DNA from: an uncultured Desulfobacter sp.
Lineage (GTDB): Bacteria; Desulfobacterota; Desulfobacteria; Desulfobacterales; Desulfobacteraceae
Assembly: GCF_963665355.1 (NCBI RefSeq)
Contig: NZ_OY762229.1
Location: 4,154,001-4,218,000 of the forward strand
Direction: 5' to 3'
DNA length: 64,000 bases
The translations under genes and the position numbers were made by a program. A model generated the notes under the pieces. It was not told the DNA's origin and searched no databases. It saw nothing but the letters and a program-made list of their open reading frames with translations. Of the stretch, positions 32,923-40,136 are shown piece by piece. Every line of letters begins with the position of its first letter. Within the stretch, counting starts at the first letter, position 1.

Positions 32923-33779
32923 TGATTACATCAAAAGACTACGACTGCAATTACGAAAACAAGTGGTGCCCGGGATGCGGTAATTTTCAGATCCTTGCCG
33001 CCATGAAAAACGCCTTTGCCCAGCAGCAGATTCCCCCTGAAAAGCTCACGCTGATCTCGGGTATCGGCCAGGCCGGAAAGACACCTCACTTTCTTAAATG
33101 CAACATGTTCCATGGACTCCATGGCCGGGCACTGCCCCTGGCAACCGGGACAAAGATCGCCAATAACGATCTCACGGTGGTGGTAAACTGCGGGGACGGG
33201 GATTGCTACGGAGAAGGCGGCAACCATTTTCTTGCGGCCATCAGGCGGAATATTGATATTACCCTTCTGGTGCACAACAACCAGATTTACGGGCTCACCA
33301 AGGGCCAGGCGTCTCCCACATCAAGTCTGGGTATGGTCACAAAGATGCAGACCACAGGCACCACATCATCGCAGTTCTCTGCTTTGGCCGTGGCCCTGGC
33401 CGCAGGCGCCGGATTTGTGGCCCGGGGACTGTCCGGAGAACCGGAACATTTGACTGAACTTATTGTCAAGGCCATGAATTACAAGGGGTTTGCCCTGGTG
33501 GATATTTTACAGCCCTGTGTCTCCTTTAATAAAATAAATACCTTAAGCTGGTATAAAGAGCGGGCCTATAAACTGGAGGAGACAGATCATGACCCGAAAG
33601 ATTTTGGCAAGGCAATGGCCCTGGCCCAGGAGTGGGAAAACAGTCTTCCGCTGGGCGTGTTGTATGAGACTGCCGGCACGCCATTGCACGAACGGGTTCC
33701 CAATCTTAAAGCCAAGGCCCTGGCCTCACATAAGTATGACAGCAAACTTTTGACAGAAACACTATTACAAACTCTATAG
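32922..33779 (+). CDS. 2-oxoacid:ferredoxin oxidoreductase, beta subunit (KorB type)
   Basis: The 285-residue TPP subunit has KWCPGCGNFQILAAMKNAF near the start, SGIGQAGKTPHFL, HGRALPLATGTKIAN, and the TPP/Mg motif VVNCGDGDCYGEGGNHFLAAIRRN. The C-terminal part (SWYKERAYKLEETDHD) is typical of KorB-like subunits. Four cysteines including the two in WCPGCG are available for one [4Fe-4S] cluster. It pairs with the gene in front and is followed after 24 bases by the FMN protein. Confidence 0.92.
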   Translation: MITSKDYDCNYENKWCPGCGNFQILAAMKNAFAQQQIPPEKLTLISGIGQAGKTPHFLKCNMFHGLHGRALPLATGTKIANNDLTVVVNCGDGDCYGEGGNHFLAAIRRNIDITLLVHNNQIYGLTKGQASPTSSLGMVTKMQTTGTTSSQFSALAVALAAGAGFVARGLSGEPEHLTELIVKAMNYKGFALVDILQPCVSFNKINTLSWYKERAYKLEETDHDPKDFGKAMALAQEWENSLPLGVLYETAGTPLHERVPNLKAKALASHKYDSKLLTETLLQTL

Positions 33780-33803
33780 CAAAACAGGAGGCATCATTAT
33801 AAT

Positions 33804-34955
33804 ATGACTATCTGGCAATGCACCATGTGCTCCACGACCATGGACCAGGAAAACCTTCCCGAAAAGTGCAGCAGCTGCGGATCTGACAACAGGGTTATTA
33901 TTGACAGGGAATCAATTCCCCAAAATCTTGAAGCCGTCCGGGACAGGGCACGAAAAAATCTGAAAGGGTTTTGTGCAGCCTACCCCGCCTGTGACGGCAA
34001 TTTTGATAAAGTCTGCCAGAAAGAGGCCTATGGCAAACCCATTGGATTTGGCGGTGCCGGTGCTGGGTTTTCCTTTCGGGGAAATGTTGCGGCCCTTGAG
34101 GCCGTGCGCCTGAAATTACGGGTGGTGGGGGAGCATACCGAACCTGACACCTCCTGCACATTTTTAGGTACAAATCTTGATTTTCCGGTTATGGGTGCAT
34201 CCACGGCCGGTGCCGAGCGCTACGGCAATGCCATAAGTGAAGAGGATTTCTGCAGGGCCACCATCCGGGGCTGTAAAGATGCCGGCACCATGGCCTGGCG
34301 GGGAGATACCTTTTTTTATACCCCCGAGGATAATCCTGCCCTCAGAGCCATAAAAAAAGAAGGGCTGCCCACCGTCCCCATCTTCAAACCCAGAGCCCAG
34401 GACGTTCTCAAACGGCTTATCCATACGGCGGAAGAGCTGGGATGTCCTGCTGTGGGCGTGGATCTTGACGGATGCGGATCCACCATCATGGCCCGGCATA
34501 ATCAGCCGGTATTCCGCAAGAGTGTGAAGGATATCAAGGAACTGGTCCAGGCCACGTCTCTGCCCTTCATTGCCAAAGGGATCATGACGGTGGAAGATGC
34601 CGTAAGTTGTGCTGACGCCGGCGTCAAGGTGGTCAGTGTCTCCAATCACGGCGGCCGGGTTCTCGATGCAACACCGGGAACCGCGGAAGTGCTTCCCGAT
34701 ATTGCCGCACAGCTTAAAGGCCGGGTCATCATTACTGCGGACGGAGGCGTCAGGACCGGCTATGACGTGATCAAGATGCTGGCTCTTGGTGCCGATTTTG
34801 TTCTGCTTGGCAGGGATATAATCCGGGCGGCCGTGGGCGCGGGTTCCCTGGGGGTTAAACTGCACATGGAGCATATTCACAAGATATTGAAAAAAGCCAT
34901 GTTCATGACCGGGGTCACCACCATTGACGAGATTGATTCATCAATATTGTACTGA
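33804..34955 (+). CDS. FMN-dependent 2-hydroxyacid dehydrogenase with N-terminal rubredoxin-like zinc ribbon
   Basis: Residues 1-30 hold a CxxC...CxxC knuckle (WQCTMCSTTM, KCSSCGSDN) as in rubredoxin-like ribbons. Residues about 75-380 form the FMN TIM barrel: LPFIAKGIMTVEDA with the flavin Lys, VVSVSNHGGRVLDATPG with the catalytic His and Arg, and ITADGGVRTGYDVIKMLALGADFVLLGR at the phosphate site. This matches lactate/2-hydroxyacid oxidising enzymes of anaerobes. Between the two lies a Cys-containing linker (FCAAYPACDGNFDKVCQKEA). The ribbon probably exchanges electrons with a redox partner. It may feed its 2-oxoacid product to the oxidoreductase encoded just ahead. Confidence 0.85.
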   Translation: MTIWQCTMCSTTMDQENLPEKCSSCGSDNRVIIDRESIPQNLEAVRDRARKNLKGFCAAYPACDGNFDKVCQKEAYGKPIGFGGAGAGFSFRGNVAALEAVRLKLRVVGEHTEPDTSCTFLGTNLDFPVMGASTAGAERYGNAISEEDFCRATIRGCKDAGTMAWRGDTFFYTPEDNPALRAIKKEGLPTVPIFKPRAQDVLKRLIHTAEELGCPAVGVDLDGCGSTIMARHNQPVFRKSVKDIKELVQATSLPFIAKGIMTVEDAVSCADAGVKVVSVSNHGGRVLDATPGTAEVLPDIAAQLKGRVIITADGGVRTGYDVIKMLALGADFVLLGRDIIRAAVGAGSLGVKLHMEHIHKILKKAMFMTGVTTIDEIDSSILY

Positions 34956-34977
34956 TTAAATTAAGGTTGATTTAATT

Positions 34978-35331
34978 TTGGATATTTGTTCAGAAAAATG
35001 CATCAATCCGGAACTGGTTGAAATAACTGCAAAGCAAATGCCTTTGCCCGATACTATTTTGGGGTTGGCAGAAATATTTAAAGCCTTGAGTGATGCCTCC
35101 CGGGTAAAGATCGTCACCGCATTGCTGTATAATGAGCATTGCGTGTGTGATCTTTCCGTGCTGTGCGGTCAGAGCGAGTCTGCTGTATCCCACCAGTTAA
35201 GGCTTTTAAGGACTCTTCGGATAGTAAAAAACCGGCGTGAGGGCAAAAGGGTCTATTATTCCCTGGACGATGACCATGTCCGTACCTTGATTCAGATGAC
35301 CCTGGAACATATTACCTACCAGCATACGTAA
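34978..35331 (+). CDS. ArsR/SmtB-family metal-sensing repressor, CadC-like
   Basis: The 117-residue protein has the winged helix of the family (IFKALSDASRVKIVTALL, SESAVSHQLRLLRTLRIVKNRREGKRVYYSLDD) and EHCVCDLSVL, the helix-3 CxC metal site. Its N-terminus, DICSEKCINP, adds a CxxxC pair, so the alpha-3N site of CadC (Cd/Pb/Zn) can be built. These cysteines are only present if the TTG at 34978 is the start; the ribosome-binding site (TAAGG) is weak. Its likely target is the metal permease at 38346, now separated by a mobile unit; the palindrome at 38200 is its probable operator. Confidence 0.85.
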   Translation: MDICSEKCINPELVEITAKQMPLPDTILGLAEIFKALSDASRVKIVTALLYNEHCVCDLSVLCGQSESAVSHQLRLLRTLRIVKNRREGKRVYYSLDDDHVRTLIQMTLEHITYQHT

Positions 35332-35333
35332 TA

Positions 35334-35452
35334 TTTGGGCAAAAAGTCACCCATCTGCGGCGTTGCCGGAAAATGTGCAATCCTCACATACTTAAGTATG
35401 CTCTGGTTGCACATTTTCTTGCGCCTTGCATCTGTGCAACTTTTTGTCCAAA
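35334..35452. repeat. 119-bp imperfect palindromic repeat
   Basis: The outer arms TTTGGGCAAAAAGT (35334) and ACTTTTTGTCCAAA (ending 35452), the middle parts (GGAAAATGTGCAA/TTGCACATTTTC) and the centre CATACTTAAGTATG are complementary, with mismatches between (CCCATCTGCGG against TTGCATCTGTG). The left half occurs again at 5662-5700. It follows the ArsR gene and could act as a terminator or as a family of dispersed palindromic repeats. Confidence 0.75.
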
Positions 35453-35549
35453 CACGGATTTACGTTTAGGCACGATGTCGCCATTTCCGTGCGGCTTTCA
35501 CCTCTCCTGCCATCAGTCAGTAGTATCCGGTTAGGTTTTTGCTCGCTCG

Positions 35550-35643
35550 ATAATTGCCCTTTACATTGAGCTTATTAAATACCGTGATAGAGTAACGGAA
35601 CTAATTTCTAAATATTTTTCTGATGTTATATTTTGGGGGCTTC
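35550..35643 (+). pseudogene. C-terminal remnant of a gene upstream of hsdR
   Basis: A frame without start reads IIALYIELIKYRDRVTELI and ends at a TGA overlapping the hsdR-like start (CAATGAGATG). The coupling is what is normal for hsdS-hsdR or hsdM-hsdR neighbours, and the sequence resembles the helical tail of such subunits only weakly. Very short; identity uncertain. Confidence 0.25.
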
Positions 35644-35649
35644 AATGAG

Positions 35650-35805
35650 ATGAACACCATCGAAAATGCGTTGCGGGACCACCTCTGTGGAAGGCAAAAG
35701 GATGAAGGCGGAAGGATAAATGAAGTCCGGGAAAATTCCCCGCTATATGGTTCATCCTTTATCCTTCATAACTCATTCTTTCCAACGCTGATTATGGTAA
35801 TGTGA
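35650..35805 (+). pseudogene. Duplicated 5' fragment of a type I restriction hsdR gene
   Basis: ATGAACACCATCGAAAATGC starts a frame reading MNTIENALRDHLCGRQKDEGG, the same as the start of the broken hsdR gene at 37087. The DNA is identical to it over 29 bases (35641-35669 and 37078-37106) and then diverges. After about 18 codons the sequence becomes an AAGGATGAAGG-type repeat and its inverse, unrelated to HsdR. The AlbA_2 gene lies between the two copies. Confidence 0.55.
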
Positions 35806-35845
35806 ATAACATTCGCAAACTCAAATACGGCTATTAAGGTGAGAT

Positions 35846-37075
35846 ATGTTAAAAACAGAATTGCTTGAAATCATTGCCAATGGTGAAAATTCCGGTGTGG
35901 AGTTCAAAAGAGACGATGTCCGGCCCGAACAGCTGGCTAAAGAAGTTGTGGCCTTGCTTAATTTCCAGGGGGGCAGGGTCTTCATAGGGGTTGATGACAA
36001 TGGGACTATTTCCGGCATTCAAAGGCCGAATATTGAAGAGTGGGTCATGAATGTCATTTCAGAAAAAGTTCATCCGTCTATCCTGCCTTTTTATGAAGAG
36101 GTAAAAGTTGATGAGAATACAAGAGTTGCGGTTCTCACTTTTCCCCAGGGCAATAGTAAGCCCTATGTCAGACGGCACAAAAAAGCAGAAGAGGTGTTCA
36201 TTCGTGTGGGGTCAACTTCGCGGCTTGCGACCCGTGAACAGCAAATGAGGCTGTATGAAATAGGGGGGATGCTTCACACTGAGTTATTGCCGATTTCCCG
36301 TACGTCATCCCAAAACCTGGATTTTGTTCGTCTGGAAAATTATCTGCGACAGATTTTAAATGATCCTGATATGCCCTCATCCCAGGATGATTGGGAACAC
36401 AGATTGGCAAATCTTGGCTTTCTATCCGAACCCCATGGGATGTGTACAATTGCCGGAATGGTGCTTTTTGGGAAAAAACCACGACAGATTTTGAAACAAA
36501 GCGGTTTACGCATATTTGCTTTTGACGGTACGGATAAAGAATATAAAGCTAAGTTAGATGTGATTCTGGATGCGCCGCTTTCAGGCCGGTGGGATTTTTC
36601 ACAAGGTGCAAAACAACTCATTGATGACGGGCTGGTTGAACGTTTAGTTCAGACAATTACGCCTTTTATTTCTGAAGAGTCAAGTGAACTTAACTTGGGC
36701 TTACAGCGTGAAAAACGATGGTTTTATCCCATTGAAGCTGTTCGAGAAGTGCTGGTCAATGCACTGGTTCACAGGGACTGGACTCGTTTTGTTGATATTG
36801 AAATCGGTATTTACTCTGATCGTTTTGAAGTGATCAGTCCAGGAAGCCTTCAAAACTCCATGACCGTTGCCAAGATGCTTGCCGGGCAGCGTTATACTCG
36901 AAACACGGTCATCATGGAAGTTATGCGTGACTATGGCTATGTTGATTTCCGTGGAATGGGACTTAGAACAAAAGTTGTCCCTTTGATGCGATCCCATAAT
37001 GGTTGTGATCCAATATTTGAAGCAACTGAGGATTATCTGAAGGTCACTCTCCCGAAAAGGAGTGATACTCAATGA
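35846..37075 (+). CDS. AlbA_2/Schlafen-like ATP-binding protein
   Basis: Residues 1-125 are an AlbA_2 (Schlafen-type) domain: ANGENSGVEFKRDDVRPE, ALLNFQGGRVFIGVDDNG, VRRHKKAEEVFIRVGSTSRLA. The C-terminal part (about 280-390) is a histidine-kinase-like ATPase fold: AVREVLVNALVHRDW (N box), EVISPGSL and YVDFRGMGLR. Such proteins are common accessory genes within type I restriction loci; some are proposed regulators or defence effectors, with no fixed function. The gene looks intact at 409 residues. Its stop overlaps the following hsdR frame (ATGA). Confidence 0.85.
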   Translation: MLKTELLEIIANGENSGVEFKRDDVRPEQLAKEVVALLNFQGGRVFIGVDDNGTISGIQRPNIEEWVMNVISEKVHPSILPFYEEVKVDENTRVAVLTFPQGNSKPYVRRHKKAEEVFIRVGSTSRLATREQQMRLYEIGGMLHTELLPISRTSSQNLDFVRLENYLRQILNDPDMPSSQDDWEHRLANLGFLSEPHGMCTIAGMVLFGKKPRQILKQSGLRIFAFDGTDKEYKAKLDVILDAPLSGRWDFSQGAKQLIDDGLVERLVQTITPFISEESSELNLGLQREKRWFYPIEAVREVLVNALVHRDWTRFVDIEIGIYSDRFEVISPGSLQNSMTVAKMLAGQRYTRNTVIMEVMRDYGYVDFRGMGLRTKVVPLMRSHNGCDPIFEATEDYLKVTLPKRSDTQ

Positions 37076-37086
37076 CCTTCAATGAG

Positions 37087-37821
37087 ATGAACACCATCGA
37101 AAATGCACTGCGTGATCACTTAGCAGGCAGACCGGTATCCGAACAAACCGGAATGGTGGCCGAAGAGACAACTGAATACATTGCAGGCAGCCAGGACCTG
37201 AAATGGAAGTATGTCCATGGTGAAAACCTGATACTCCACGGCAAGCAACCCCAGGATGTGTTTGTCGATACCTGGCTCAAAGAAGCATTGTGCAGGCTGA
37301 ATAAACCTTTGGCTGCCAACCCAGATCTGGCAGGCGTTCTTTTGGAGTCAGGGCTACAGCGGACTTATCCATGCCAACGAAATCTTCCAGGACTGGCTGC
37401 TGGGGCGTGTTTCCATGCCCCTTGGCATAGATGGTGAGCACATCACCATTCATCTGATTGATTTTTATGCGCCGCAAAACAACCATTGTGTCTTGAGCCA
37501 ACAAGTGCAGTTCACTGGGGCAAGGGATTGTTACTTTGATCTGGTGCTGTATGTCAACGGCCTGCCTCTGGTGGCCGGCGAGGTCAAAACCCCGGTACGC
37601 GATGCCATCAGCTGGCAGGATGGTGCGGCGGATTTCCTGGGGGGGGGGGCAACAAGCACTACTGGGAAAATAAGAAAGCCTTTTTTGTTCCCAACCTGCT
37701 CTGTTTTGCCTCGGAAGGAAAAACATTTTATTACGGGACCATAGGTGCCCGCTTTAAAAACTGGGCGCCTTGGCACAGCACCGAAGACCGTGATAAGGCC
37801 GCTAAAAATTTGAACCATTAG
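37087..37821 (+). pseudogene. Type I restriction enzyme R subunit, truncated and frameshifted
   Basis: The frame starts MNTIENALRDHLAG and gives the HsdR N-terminal nuclease domain up to KPLAANPDLAG; it then shifts (near 37330-37360) to SGLIHANEIFQDWLLGRVSMPLG and continues with LPLVAGEVKTP, the E-x-K of the nuclease. A second shift falls in an 11-G tract (37639-37649), after which KHYWENKKAFFVPNLLCF follows in another frame until a stop. The helicase part (some 700 residues) is missing. It cannot make an active enzyme. Confidence 0.85.
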
Positions 37822-37856
37822 ACCATATTCACTACGGGCAATGAGATGGTAAACTT

Positions 37857-38054
37857 TCAGGTGTTCTTTCCACCATTTGAAAAAATCTTCACTGTGTATT
37901 CCTTTAGCAGGCAATTAACGGCCTGCTTATAAAAATCCTCGAAGACAAATTGCAGTTTCTCAAGCCCCCGGTGATTGACTGCTTCACCAAAACTACTGCG
38001 ACTGATACCGTCGTCCGGAGCAATATTTTCTTGGGCAAAAATTATTACGCACAT
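37857..38054 (-). pseudogene. Transposase N-terminal fragment (IS4-like)
   Basis: The 65-residue frame reads IAPDDGISRSSFGEAVNHRG then LEKLQFVFEDFYKQA, which resembles the start of IS4-group transposases with the SRSSF.EA.N.RGL pattern, and then breaks off. It begins 55 bases inside the right terminal inverted repeat and points inward, exactly as in an insertion sequence. The DDE catalytic part is absent. Group assignment is from memory of the pattern and is tentative. Confidence 0.5.
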
Positions 38055-38199
38055 TTGTCAACAAAAAAATGACGATTTTTAAATAAATTTAGTTGTTTTT
38101 ACATACAACAACCTAACCGGACACTACTGGTCATCAGTACATCTATTTTTATCTTGCTTGAACCTAAAAAATTGGTTGATAAATATTTTTTAATTGAAT

Positions 38200-38219
38200 A
38201 TATGAAGATCAGTTCATAT
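38200..38219. promoter_or_regulatory. ArsR-type operator ATATGAA-N6-TTCATAT ahead of the metal permease
   Basis: ATATGAAGATCAGTTCATAT has perfect seven-base arms. This is the classic ArsR/SmtB operator form (ATATGAA..TTCATAT), and it lies 127 bases before the Cu/Zn permease and just outside the mobile unit. The CadC-like regulator at 34978 is the obvious ligand. Confidence 0.6.
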
Positions 38220-38345
38220 GTTCATGTTTATAGTCGGGGTGTTTAATAAAAGGATTTTACACATTTATGCAAAGCTCCAACTTCTTGATTTTATGGTTAG
38301 GGAATACTTTGGCGAGCAGTTCAAATACGGATTAGGACAATTATA

Positions 38346-39467
38346 ATGATGATTACAATAAAACAAATATTTTTTGAAATTTGGCATGTTTATCTGGATG
38401 TGTCGGTATTTATGCTTTTTGGCTTTTTCGTGGCTGCTTTGCTCCATGTGTTTTTCAAAGCAGATAAAATTAAAAACTATCTGGGAAAAGGCCGGGTCAA
38501 ACCTGTACTGCTCTCGGCATTAGTTGGCATTCCAATCCCTTTGTGCAGTTGCGGCGTAATTCCGGTGGTGGCGGGTTTGAAAAGACAGGGAGCCAATGAC
38601 GGGGCAGCCCTCGCCTTTATGATCGCCACGCCGGAGTCAGGCGTGGATTCCATTGCCGTATCCTGGGCCATGCTTGATCCGGTGATGACAATAATACGGC
38701 CCATTGCGGGTTTTGTTACGGCTATATTAACGGGCATTGCAGAAAATTATTTTAACAGCCCAAAGCCCCAAAAGGAAAAATCCGTTACCCAGGATCTATT
38801 TTTCAATGTGGCCCCAGGCTCTGGATGCTCGTGCAGTTCCTGTGGGAGTGGTAACGCACAAGACTTGGGGCAAAAAATAATCCAGCCACCTTTGTCCCAG
38901 CGCCTGATGCAGGGATTGAACTTTGCCTTTGGCGACCTTTTAACTGATATCAGTAAACCTTTTGCCATCGGCGTATTAATTGCCGGGGTTATTACATTCT
39001 TTTTTCCTGCTGAACTGGGGGACTGGTCCAGGAGTAATCCATTCCTTTCCATGCTGGTGATGCTGGTGGCAGGCATTCCCATGTATGTGTGCGCCACATC
39101 CTCCACCCCCATTGCAGCGGCCCTTATTCTCAAAGGGCTTAACCCCGGGGCCGCTCTGGTATTCCTTCTGGCAGGTCCTGCCACCAATGTCGCCACCATG
39201 GGGATGGTGAAAAATATATTCGGCACCCGGGCCCTGGTTATCTACCTGGGCATGATTGCGGTATGCTCCATGGTTATGGGGTATATGCTGGACTTGAGCT
39301 ACCGGTTACTGGACATCCGGGCAACGGCCGTGATCGGCAAGGCCGGTGAAGTGATCCCTCATAATGTGGAGTTGGCCGCTGCCCTGGTTCTGGCAGGATT
39401 GCTTTTAAGAAATATGTTTATGCACAAACATCTTCATGGGCAAAGCCACAACCATGAACACAAATAA
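38346..39467 (+). CDS. SO_0444-family Cu/Zn efflux permease
   Basis: The 373-residue membrane protein has eight to ten helices. Conserved features: VGIPIPLCSCGVIPVVAGL (about 57-75) with the CSC motif, ATPESGVDSIAVSW, a Cys-rich cytoplasmic loop GSGCSCSSCGSGN (about 157-169), MYVCATSSTPIAAALI and AGPATNVATMG. The C-terminus ends in a His-rich tail (MHKHLHGQSHNHEHK). These fit metal binding and export. Expression is probably controlled by the CadC-like repressor through the operator at 38200. Confidence 0.88.
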   Translation: MMITIKQIFFEIWHVYLDVSVFMLFGFFVAALLHVFFKADKIKNYLGKGRVKPVLLSALVGIPIPLCSCGVIPVVAGLKRQGANDGAALAFMIATPESGVDSIAVSWAMLDPVMTIIRPIAGFVTAILTGIAENYFNSPKPQKEKSVTQDLFFNVAPGSGCSCSSCGSGNAQDLGQKIIQPPLSQRLMQGLNFAFGDLLTDISKPFAIGVLIAGVITFFFPAELGDWSRSNPFLSMLVMLVAGIPMYVCATSSTPIAAALILKGLNPGAALVFLLAGPATNVATMGMVKNIFGTRALVIYLGMIAVCSMVMGYMLDLSYRLLDIRATAVIGKAGEVIPHNVELAAALVLAGLLLRNMFMHKHLHGQSHNHEHK

Positions 39468-39468
39468 T

Positions 39469-39503
39469 TGATCACCCACTGAACGTCGGTTCGGTGGTGA
39501 TCA
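39469..39503. terminator. Hairpin after the metal permease gene
   Basis: TGATCACCCACTGAAC pairs with GTTCGGTGGTGATCA (about 13 pairs, loop GTCG). It starts right after the permease stop. There is no T run, so it may be an mRNA-stabilising 3' hairpin rather than a true terminator. Confidence 0.5.
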
Positions 39504-39520
39504 GAACAGGCCATTGGCCA

Positions 39521-39982
39521 TTTCAAGGAAGGGAAGCGGTTTACGAACCAGGCCCGAAAGGATAGCCTTTGACGGTAGAGGAAAAGCAGCAGACCCAGAT
39601 GGGCGTGGCAAAATTTATAAAAGAAAACTGCGTGGTCTATACGGACACCAACTGCGGAGCCTGCTCGGAACACTGTCCCACCAAGGCTGTGCACATGAAG
39701 CCCTACCTGAATGCGGTCGGCCGCAAGCTGGTCATCCCCGAGGTGGACAAGACCATCTGCGTGGGCGGCGGCGGATGCGAGCATGCCTGCCCCACAAAGC
39801 CCTTCAAAGCCATCTATGTCGACGGCAATCCAAAGCATAAAACTGCCCAAAAACCGAAAGAAAAAAAATATAGATGGATGCTGGTGAGGATTTCCTTTTT
39901 AAACAAAATGGGATTATATTTAAAATACTTGACTCGGACTCTCATTGCTTCTGTTATTCAGTGCATTTTAGAAAAAGAATAG
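39521..39982 (+). pseudogene. 4Fe-4S ferredoxin-domain protein, 5' truncated with an in-frame stop
   Basis: From TTG 39569 the frame encodes two cluster-binding motifs, CGACSEHCPTKAVHM and CVGGGGCEHACPTKPFKAI, of a polyferredoxin-like electron carrier. The same frame extends upstream across a TAG at 39563 with plausible protein (EAVYEPGPKG*PLTVEEKQ), so the real gene was longer and its start is lost. The last 35 residues are basic and hydrophobic and look unrelated. It is probably the 3' part of a larger Fe-S protein, left after a deletion. Confidence 0.55.
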
Positions 39983-40136
39983 GCGACAGCTAAATAGACA
40001 AATTGTGGGGTCGGCTTTTCCTCAATAACTCTATTGATAATCAGGTTTTTTGTTTAGAAATTGTCGTGAATACAATTGGTATCGGTAATAAATTTGTCCC
40101 ATATAAAATTTTTGCATAGGATAATAAATCACAAAT

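Larger units (their letters stand above)
35518..38129. mobile_element. 2.6-kb unit bounded by 21-bp inverted repeats and a 9-bp near-duplication
   Basis: The left end CAGTAGTATCCGGTTAGG (35518 inward) and the right end CAGTAGTGTCCGGTTAGG (38129 inward) match at 19 of 21 bases as terminal inverted repeats. Immediately outside are GCCATCAGT (35509-35517) and GTCATCAGT (38130-38138), 8 of 9 identical, as a target-site duplication. Just inside the right end is a transposase-like fragment reading inward. The inside is a mixture of restriction-gene debris and an AlbA_2 gene, so the original transposase was largely lost or replaced. It separates a metal regulator from its likely target. Confidence 0.6.

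Noticed and set aside
35550..37821. A working type I restriction system
   Set aside because: hsdM and hsdS are absent, hsdR is shifted twice and truncated, and a duplicated start lies out of place.
38290..38335. tRNA-like stretch with AGTTCAAATACG
   Set aside because: No acceptor stem or anticodon arm can be drawn around it.
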